Shown in pieces: positions 58,453-64,000 of a stretch of 64,000 bases of DNA. The notes beneath the pieces were generated by a model, which saw nothing but the letters and a program-made list of their open reading frames with translations, had not been told where the DNA came from and searched no databases. The DNA comes from Hymenobacter radiodurans (GTDB lineage Bacteria; Bacteroidota; Bacteroidia; Cytophagales; Hymenobacteraceae). The stretch is from assembly GCF_004355185.1 (NCBI RefSeq), contig NZ_CP037922.1:1798001-1862000 (forward strand). The letters are read 5' to 3'. Positions within the stretch are counted from its first letter, which is position 1. Every line of letters begins with the position of its first letter. The position numbers and the translations under genes were made by a program.

Positions 58453-59584
58453 CCAACCACAAGGTATCCTTGCCGGGTTGCAGGCCCACGCTGCTCAACT
58501 GGTCGCGCAGGCTGTGCCGCCATCCCACGTTTCACCGTCTCAACCCCTAATAAATGAAATGGTGAAACGCCCTGTTGCTGAGCGTACATCCTACACCTTG
58601 ACGGAGTTGTTATCCCGACCTGCGACTGAGATACCTCAACTGGTGGAAGGATTATTGCCAACTCAGGGAATGGCTATGTTGGCTGGGGCAAGTGATACCG
58701 GCAAATCATCGATCCTTCGCCAACTTGGCTTGGCCATAGCGTTAGGTGACTCTACTTTTCTCGGCTTCAAAATTAACGCCGTGCATCGTCGGGCTATCTG
58801 CGTCAGTACAGAGGATGGAGATGGCGCAGTGGGACCAATACTAAAGCGTCAGTTAGCTGGTCAGCATATTGCTCCTGAGTGTAGCGACCGCTTACGCTTT
58901 GAATTTGACCCAGAAGGGTTGACTACTCGACTTGATCAAATGCTGACTGAGCAGCCAGCCGATTTAGTCGTGATAGACGCTTTTGGCGACTTGTACGAGG
59001 GCAATCTGAATGCTTCCAATGAAGTTAGAGGGTTTTTAAATAAGTATCAGGCTTTAGCGGTTCGCCACAACTGTCTGATTCTATTCATGCACCATACAGG
59101 GAAGCGTACGGAGGAGCGAGAGCCATCCAAAAACAACCTACTAGGTAGCCAGGGCTTAGAAGCCAAGATGAGAGTGGTTTTTGAGTTACGGCCCGACCCA
59201 ATAGACCCAGACCTGCGGCATTTGTGTATTCTCAAAGGAAACTACCTGCCCCGCGAGGCAAAGTCCCAGAGTTATGCCCTACACTTTGACGAAAACCTCC
59301 TCTTTCACAATACGGGAGCACGGGCAGCTTTCGGCGATCTAATCAAAGGTCCAGCCGAATCAGAGGAAGAGCGAGAAATGTGGGAGCAAGCCTTGCAGAT
59401 GCAGCTTAATGGCTTCCCTCTTTCTAAAATTACTACGCAACTCAGCCCCATTGCTCAAGGCTTGGGCATGAAGCCTCCATCCCGTAGCACGGTCGATCGC
59501 CGCCTGAAAGTGATGCAGCGTACCGTTTCACCATCTCAAACTATAGGGGTTGAAACGGTGAAACGTGAAATGGCAGCTGCCTAA
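58445..59584 (+). CDS. RepA-like AAA ATPase (hexameric replicative helicase type)
   Basis: 379 residues from a GTG start that overlaps the previous gene by 8 bases. RecA-fold ATPase with Walker A GASDTGKSS (residues 81-89), a conserved RRAICVSTEDGDGAVGPI strand, Walker B DLVVIDAFGDLYEG (Asp178), and HHTGKRTEERE, which resembles the Arg/His sensor of RepA-type helicases. Paired with the primase-like gene downstream it makes a compact replication module. A 24-base sequence appears inverted near both ends of this gene (58526-58549 and 59544-59567). Confidence 0.82.
   Translation: MHSQPQGILAGLQAHAAQLVAQAVPPSHVSPSQPLINEMVKRPVAERTSYTLTELLSRPATEIPQLVEGLLPTQGMAMLAGASDTGKSSILRQLGLAIALGDSTFLGFKINAVHRRAICVSTEDGDGAVGPILKRQLAGQHIAPECSDRLRFEFDPEGLTTRLDQMLTEQPADLVVIDAFGDLYEGNLNASNEVRGFLNKYQALAVRHNCLILFMHHTGKRTEEREPSKNNLLGSQGLEAKMRVVFELRPDPIDPDLRHLCILKGNYLPREAKSQSYALHFDENLLFHNTGARAAFGDLIKGPAESEEEREMWEQALQMQLNGFPLSKITTQLSPIAQGLGMKPPSRSTVDRRLKVMQRTVSPSQTIGVETVKREMAAA
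58526..58569. repeat. Dyad element CGTTTCACC...GGTGAAACG, copy 1 (inside ATPase gene)
   Basis: CGTTTCACC (58528-58536) and GGTGAAACG (58561-58569) are an inverted pair 24 bases apart. The same dyad, with the same spacing, recurs at 59524-59565. The 24 bases at 58526-58549 reappear inverted at 59544-59567 with one mismatch. Candidate protein-binding site or origin element. Confidence 0.75.
59524..59567. repeat. Dyad element CGTTTCACC...GGTGAAACG, copy 2 (end of ATPase gene)
   Basis: CGTTTCACC (59524-59532) and GGTGAAACG (59557-59565), spaced as in copy 1, within the last codons of the ATPase gene. The encoded peptides of the two copies are also alike (VSPSQ...VKR in both). Confidence 0.75.
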
Positions 59585-59618
59585 GCTGTTCGGAAGCCCT
59601 CCCAAAATCTTTCTTACC

Positions 59619-59646
59619 AAGGTCGGTCTACAAGTGGACCGGCCTT
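59619..59646 (+). terminator. Short hairpin between ATPase and primase-like genes
   Basis: AAGGTCGGTC and GACCGGCCTT form a 10-base stem with one G-U pair and an 8-base loop. No T tract follows, so it may be an RNA-processing or attenuation structure, not a strong terminator. Confidence 0.45.
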
Positions 59647-59674
59647 ATGGTAGCCCACGCCCTCATAAATTCAG

Positions 59675-60745
59675 ATGGCTCCCACCTCAGAATACCGCTA
59701 CGCGCTAGAGCGCTACCAAGGGCGGAGAACTCGCTACACCTGCCCCGGCTGTGGCTCCCGACATTCCTTCACCCGTTTTACTGACGGCCGCACCAGTAAG
59801 CACTTACCCGAAGCCTTCGGTATCTGCAACAGAACCGATAAATGCGGCTATAAGCTTTCCCCTTACGATAAAGGCGCCAGTGGCCAAAGCTACGCTGACC
59901 AGATACGTTCGCAGGAGAGAGGTGGGGAGAGCTTCAATTCCTTGGTCGTTTCTTACAAGCCCCCGCCCCGCTCAATAGTTGATCAACCTATCTATGATCT
60001 ACCTCAGGAGCTACGGCACCAGACATTAGGCCAGTACGACCGCAATCAGTTTGCTCGACTACTGCAAAGCCATTTCGGTGGGGGAGAGGCAGACGAGTTA
60101 TTAGCTCAATTTCAGGTGGGCACTTCTTCCTATTGGCCTGGTGCAACGGTATTCTGGTTTGTTGATGAGCAAGGTCGCACTAGAGGGGGGCAGGTCGTGC
60201 TATTTGAGGCGGATGGTCACACAGCCAAGCGTCCCGGATGGGATGGGAGCATAGAACGCTGTACGCGGTGGGTGCATACTGCCCTATTGGAACGGTATCA
60301 ACAGCAAGGCAAACCACGGCCCGAGTGGTTACTGCAGTATGCTCAAAAAGGTCAGAAAGCCCCTTGCCTATTTGGGCTACCCCAACTCAGGAATGTACCG
60401 TCAACAAAGCCCATAATGCTGGTAGAAGCTCCTAAAACAGCCATTCTTTGTTCGCATTATTTCCCTGGCTTCGTCTGCTTGGCCGTCGGAGCTAAGAGCT
60501 GGCTGAACGCAGAGCGACTAGCGCCCATCAAAGAGCGATCTATCACCGCATTTCCTGACGGTGGTGCTTGCGAAGAGTGGAGCAAGAAGGCGACTGAGCT
60601 TCAGGCTCAAGGATTTTGCATACAAGTATCAGATTTTCTAGAGTCTCACGCTACGGTTGAGCAATTGCAAGCTGGCTATGACTTAGCCGATGTGATCCTA
60701 AGTGGATGGGTGGGCTACCCACCAAGTTGGAATGCTACTTTTTAA
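59675..60745 (+). CDS. DUF6371 domain protein, primase-like (zinc finger plus Toprim-like)
   Basis: 356 residues. The N-terminal zinc finger has YTCPGCGSRHSF and GICNRTDKCGYKL (Cys-x2-Cys and Cys-x5-Cys), as in CHC2-like primases. A Toprim-like part follows with MLVEAPKTAILCSHYFPGFV (an acidic strand then helix) and ITAFPDGGACEEW. The layout matches DUF6371 proteins that accompany RepA-like ATPases in Bacteroidota elements. It is likely to prime or load replication of the element, which is inferred. Confidence 0.8.
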   Translation: MAPTSEYRYALERYQGRRTRYTCPGCGSRHSFTRFTDGRTSKHLPEAFGICNRTDKCGYKLSPYDKGASGQSYADQIRSQERGGESFNSLVVSYKPPPRSIVDQPIYDLPQELRHQTLGQYDRNQFARLLQSHFGGGEADELLAQFQVGTSSYWPGATVFWFVDEQGRTRGGQVVLFEADGHTAKRPGWDGSIERCTRWVHTALLERYQQQGKPRPEWLLQYAQKGQKAPCLFGLPQLRNVPSTKPIMLVEAPKTAILCSHYFPGFVCLAVGAKSWLNAERLAPIKERSITAFPDGGACEEWSKKATELQAQGFCIQVSDFLESHATVEQLQAGYDLADVILSGWVGYPPSWNATF

Positions 60746-60775
60746 CTCCTCTACCCTCAACTTTTCTTCTATACT

Positions 60776-61426
60776 ATGCCCCGAACCCCTTCTCTTAGCT
60801 GCTCCGCTCAGTTCGTAGATGATGCGTTATACACCCACTACAGGCAGTTGCTCCAGCAATACCGCGCTGCCCCGCCCGCTACTCGACAAGCCCTTCTACC
60901 TGCTATTGGGTGGGTGCAGGTATTAAGCGACGAAATAGCCCGCATCGTGATAGCGCTTGAGGAACTGGAAGACACAATCTGCTCCCGGCCCGACAAAGGG
61001 AAGGACGAGTACCAAGTGTTGGGTAAATCCTTGATTGAACGCTCTGAGGCACTGCGGGTAAGTCCAGAACTTGCCGCTTATCTGCAAGACTTACCCCAGC
61101 GAGAGAGGGAGCGCGGGTTATCGCAGGCTCAGGAGCTATGTCAACAGCCCAAGTTTCAAAAGAAGAAAGCCAACGTCCAACGGAGGGTACGAGAGTACCT
61201 GGAGAGTATCCCGGAACGCTACGAGGCGTCGTCCCGGCTTTCGCTGGCGCTCCTAACGCTCGAACACGCGGTGAGTACTGCACACCAAATTATTAAGCAA
61301 CGCGGAAAGCTAGGCCAAATCAGCAATCTCTTTGGACTGCATGGGGAGGTGTTTTTCTATGACATTACCCCGCCTAGGATGAACCGGTCAGCAGATAAGC
61401 ATGGCCGTGTACGTGTCGCCAAATAG
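60776..61426 (+). CDS. Unknown helical element protein
   Basis: 216 residues, nearly all helical, charged, with coiled-coil-like heptads around IVIALEELEDTICSRPDKGK and SSRLSLALLTLEHAVSTAHQ, and a basic region near FQKKKANVQRRVRE. No family recognised. It follows the primase-like gene by 30 bases and is probably in the same transcript; a hairpin lies 36 bases after it. It could be a mobilization or replication accessory, but no motif proves it. Confidence 0.65.
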   Translation: MPRTPSLSCSAQFVDDALYTHYRQLLQQYRAAPPATRQALLPAIGWVQVLSDEIARIVIALEELEDTICSRPDKGKDEYQVLGKSLIERSEALRVSPELAAYLQDLPQRERERGLSQAQELCQQPKFQKKKANVQRRVREYLESIPERYEASSRLSLALLTLEHAVSTAHQIIKQRGKLGQISNLFGLHGEVFFYDITPPRMNRSADKHGRVRVAK

Positions 61427-61461
61427 GTCAGGTAGCCACTACGAGCGATACACTTTATACC

Positions 61462-61490
61462 CCACCCGGCCTGTTTTGGCGACCGGGTGG
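61462..61490 (+). terminator. Hairpin after the replication module
   Basis: CCACCCGG (61462-61469) pairs with CCGGGTGG (61483-61490). It is followed by CCTTAAG with no T run. It lies 36 bases after the preceding stop. Confidence 0.5.
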
Positions 61491-61666
61491 CCTTAAGTGG
61501 CGACCCCACCCCCAAGTGGATGATGGTTTAGCTGTGGGTCTGACCGAGGACTAAGTCCCCACCATCAAAATCAGTCTGCCCATCGTGGCTACCTGCTACC
61601 TATTCCTGCCAGTAGACTTGCCCAATAATGTACCAATACGTCCTTTAAACAAACTTTATTGCTTCT

Positions 61667-62041
61667 ATGGCTTTTCTTTCTCCTACCGGTATTCCTTCGG
61701 CCATTTCCCTAGTTGTTCACCCCTTCGTCATGCGCAAAATAGGGCAGGAAGCGGGTATGGAATCGGCTAAGCTTGACCTGCTCTTGCTAATTGATGCCTT
61801 TTCACGCCAGGCCATTATCCCCACAGCAGCCAGTTTGAGTACTGGCTGGCTCAGTCCCAGCCTGCTACGCCGCTATGTGCGGGAACTGATTGCCAGTGGT
61901 CACATAACCCGCTACCAACCACGGGGCAAGTCAGGACGCCGCCTGCACCTTACCGCTAGCGGTCACGAGACTATAGCGCAAGTAAGCCGTGAGTTGCAGC
62001 AAGCAATTCGAGCATTGTGGCCTAGCACTAGGACTAGGTAA
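61667..62041 (+). CDS. Small winged-helix protein
   Basis: 124 residues. The central part (LDLLLLIDAFSRQ, LSTGWLSPSLLRRYVRELIA, SGHITRYQPRGKSGRRLHLT) has the helix-helix-wing order of MarR/PadR-like DNA-binding domains, and HLTASGHETIAQVSRELQQA is the dimer helix. ATG 61667 is used; a later ATG exists near 61730. It probably regulates the element. It stands alone after a 240-base gap with two hairpins. Confidence 0.7.
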   Translation: MAFLSPTGIPSAISLVVHPFVMRKIGQEAGMESAKLDLLLLIDAFSRQAIIPTAASLSTGWLSPSLLRRYVRELIASGHITRYQPRGKSGRRLHLTASGHETIAQVSRELQQAIRALWPSTRTR

Positions 62042-62329
62042 GGTAATAATTGGGGTAAGAGTATACAGCTATCGCAAAGAATTGATCGACTGTCAAAACA
62101 TTGATTTAAATGTATCGTGAAATAGCTGGCAACTATTTATGCATAATTTCCTGATCTCGAAGCAAGCCGCAGGCGCTGAGGAGATTTTAATGAATTTATA
62201 TTATATGACAAAATTTCTTAACTAAATATATCAAGCAAAAAAAGCTATTGTTTAACTGTAAAGAGAGAATAGTTTTAGCAGTACATGATTTAAGCGACCT
62301 ATTGATGATTGAAGCAATAATGGCGTTAG
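62042..62329. other. AT-rich non-coding gap
   Basis: About 290 bases, markedly AT-rich, separating converging genes (winged-helix protein on plus, membrane proteins on minus). No clear terminator or repeat seen. Confidence 0.35.
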
Positions 62330-62803
62330 CTACCTAGTGCGACGAATTGAATCAACAATAAATTCAAACCGATTTTGGTGCTTTATATAGCAATAACGGC
62401 ATAGCCTTCTTGGATCATGTAAAATTAATTTATTATAAACATAATTTACCATTAATTTATCCGAATTGAATTCATATGGGGTAGTCTTTGATAGTATATC
62501 AAAAGCTTCATGGGCATCTTTGCCAAACTCTTTGTGAATCTTATCAGTATAGTAATCAGCTGTTTGAAGACATAATAAATTTTCTCTAATTAGATAGACT
62601 CTAGTCGAATCAGGTAATGTGATGCTTGAATAGAAATCCAAAACCTTTCTTTTTTCAACTTCTTTACTGAGCTCTTTACTAACAGCTAATACTGTTTGTT
62701 CTAGCTTACCTACTTCACGTTTGGCATAGAACAAAGTAATAGCAGTAGCTAAAGCAATTAGTATTGATGAAATTAATGAAATTGAATAAATCTTAGAAGT
62801 CAT
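62330..62803 (-). CDS. Unknown membrane-anchored protein
   Basis: 157 residues. One N-terminal membrane helix (about residues 6-25, ISLISSILIALATAITLFYA), then a coiled coil (REVGKLEQTVLAVSKELSKE), then a soluble domain with several Cys/His near the C-terminus (RRLCRYCYIKHQNRF). No family recognised. It follows the other small membrane protein by 24 bases; the pair probably forms a complex. Strongly AT-rich, unlike the chromosome. Confidence 0.65.
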   Translation of the reverse strand: MTSKIYSISLISSILIALATAITLFYAKREVGKLEQTVLAVSKELSKEVEKRKVLDFYSSITLPDSTRVYLIRENLLCLQTADYYTDKIHKEFGKDAHEAFDILSKTTPYEFNSDKLMVNYVYNKLILHDPRRLCRYCYIKHQNRFEFIVDSIRRTR

Positions 62804-62827
62804 TTCGATTAATATATAAATTCATAG

Positions 62828-63121
62828 TCAATCGCTTTCTTGAACACCCTTATTTGTGGATTTAAAGGCTAAGGCGATTTGTCCCTCCAATGTTGCATTC
62901 TGAACTTGGATTTTCACAAGATCAGCGGTGATATTATCAGCTTTAGTGGATAATTTTTCAATGTCACCAATCAATTTTATATACCCACCGAATGCAATTC
63001 CTATGCTAAGTAAGAACATGCATATTCCCAAGAATTCTTTTATAGAGAATACCAGTCTTTGGTCGGAAGTATTTATGATTGTCGTTTGAACCTCGTGTTT
63101 ATCTCCCGGCTGAGTTACCAT
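62828..63121 (-). CDS. Unknown small membrane protein with coiled coil
   Basis: 97 residues. A polar N-terminus, one membrane helix (FLGICMFLLSIGIAFGGYIK), then a coiled coil (IEKLSTKADNITADLVKIQV) and a polar tail. The arrangement resembles holin-like or spacer proteins of phage elements, but no signature allows a call. First gene of a two-gene unit on the minus strand. Confidence 0.62.
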   Translation of the reverse strand: MVTQPGDKHEVQTTIINTSDQRLVFSIKEFLGICMFLLSIGIAFGGYIKLIGDIEKLSTKADNITADLVKIQVQNATLEGQIALAFKSTNKGVQESD

Positions 63122-64000
63122 ATTATATCTAAATTAAAAGAGTTAAGATAATTAACGGAGTTACCCTCATTTATGAAGCTTATTAAAGATAAAGAGATTT
63201 AATATGAATGTAAAGCTCAACTGTTACTGCCCGTATGTTTAAATTTAATCATAGCAGCGTCGATCATTTGGTAATGCCTCTTAATATTGTATAATATACA
63301 GTTGCCTATAGATAAGATAGCGATTATGGTAGAATATTATAAAACTAATTGTGTTATCTTCTGATGGACTTATGGCTGTGTTGTAATGGGTAGTTGTGTG
63401 GATGGAACGAAAGACCAACCATGGTATTCTTCAAACAAGTGGTCAATCCAAAAATGCATTTAACTGTACCGGGTAGGATCAGAGCGCGACCCATACCCCA
63501 ACTCGATAGCTTTTTCGATACCTCGCTCTTTGCTGGTGCTGATTGGAGGGGTAATTAATTTACCCAGAGTGGTTCTGAACTTTCTGATACTGCAGCCTAG
63601 CTGTTCGGTACTACAAAACCCGACTGTGTGGTAAAAGCTGTAATGCCAGAGACAGTTTCAAGTTACGTATCAATTCTGTAGACACCGATCTTTACTCAAA
63701 CCAGTATTTTAAAAGTCCTGTGGCTCATTGCTTCAGAACTTTTTTACTTGCTTTATGAACGCGAATGCAGAGTCTGCAATGAGTCTTTTAAGAGAAGAGC
63801 ATAGTTTGTTATCTCTAAGCTAATTAGCCTAGCTACCGAAGCAAATGGGAACGAAGCGAGTACATTTTTAAGAATAGGGGATAGGATAACACTCCACATA
63901 TTGACCACCCTAGTTTGTGCTGGTGACCTTGTCAGTCTGAGCAGTATAAGCTTATTCCTGAAAATACACTTATAGGAAAACGACAACCGGTTTACAGGAC
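63122..64000. other. AT-rich region without a convincing gene
   Basis: The last 880 bases contain no well-supported frame. A 77-residue frame (63753-63986, minus) lacks coding character. On the minus strand, 63470-63650 holds an open stretch without a start (ending in ISTSKERGIEKAIELGYGSR), which may be the decayed tail of a gene. No repeat, tRNA or attachment site was recognised, so the end of the element may lie here or beyond. Confidence 0.4.

Larger units (their letters stand above)
55021..63121. mobile_element. Integrated genetic element with integrase and replication module (ends not defined)
   Basis: A contiguous block of accessory genes follows the last core gene: tyrosine integrase, unknown split gene, excisionase-like HTH protein, small unknown, RepA-like AAA ATPase, DUF6371 primase-like protein, unknown coiled protein, winged-helix protein, then two small membrane proteins on the other strand. 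Integrase plus AAA ATPase plus primase is the core of many phage satellites and mobilizable islands. No capsid, tail, relaxase or conjugation gene is visible, so it would depend on a helper or extend past the window. The right end was not found. Confidence 0.7.

Noticed and set aside
63753..63986. 77-codon minus-strand frame near the window end
   Set aside because: No domain, no coding bias distinguishable from the surrounding AT-rich sequence.

Overview
The window looks like a chromosome segment of an aerobic Bacteroidota bacterium, most likely a Hymenobacter-like member of the Cytophagales (inference from gene content). The signs are type IX secretion C-terminal sorting domains, a NADP isocitrate dehydrogenase of the eukaryote-like type, DUF983, Bacteroidota-style MacB/FtsX permeases with an NtrC/histidine-kinase pair, near absence of strong Shine-Dalgarno sites, and a complete branched-chain amino acid gene cluster. 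Base composition is moderately GC-rich, with AT-rich islands at 26.5-28.3 kb (CotH protein) and 62-64 kb. No rRNA, tRNA, CRISPR array or transposase gene was seen.

Layout. 0-4.7 kb: Tat-exported Gfo/Idh/MocA oxidoreductase, a frame-disrupted aldehyde dehydrogenase, an AraC regulator and a DUF983 protein. 5.3-9.3 kb: an unusual cassette of a trypsin-like protease fused to a DRGH non-specific nuclease, a cytoplasmic subtilase, and a 79-residue I9-like protein; this is my best candidate for an undescribed system. 9.5-12.6 kb: D-aminoacylase-type amidohydrolase and a GH13 amylase. 12.7-22.7 kb: an efflux ABC system (two MacB/FtsX permeases, ATPase, HlyD adaptor) divergent from its presumed NtrC-type regulator and sensor kinase. 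22.8-29.9 kb: a tandem alpha/beta hydrolase, a secreted metallophosphatase, a CotH-family secreted protein and a conserved hypothetical. 30.2-42.8 kb: ilvEDBNCA-leuACDB, preceded by an 18-codon leader peptide of which 12 codons are Leu/Ile/Val and by a terminator, that is, a probable transcription attenuator. 43-49.2 kb: gltD and gltB on the opposite strand, supplying the glutamate used by IlvE. 49.3-54.8 kb: DUF3850 protein, outer-membrane protein, icd, MarR regulator with a palindromic operator, and a beta-lactamase-fold serine hydrolase. 55-63 kb: an integrated element with a tyrosine integrase, an excisionase-like HTH protein, a RepA-like AAA ATPase, a DUF6371 primase-like protein and unknown genes. 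63.1-64 kb: no convincing gene.

Two sequence-level patterns cut across the annotation. First, at least eight reading-frame breaks in otherwise well conserved genes (ALDH twice, ABC ATPase, NtrC regulator, ilvE, ilvD, gltB, outer-membrane protein) are each repaired by adding one base to a homopolymer run, mostly C5 to C6 or G5 to G6. Two hairpins show the same one-base deficit in one arm. This points to systematic homopolymer under-calling rather than real gene death. Second, the word GGGGGGC followed by an A/T-rich stretch recurs far more often than expected, in and between genes. A family of palindromic intergenic repeats (GTCATGCAGAGCG...) is concentrated between 34.7 and 44.7 kb, inside the ilv/leu/glt region.
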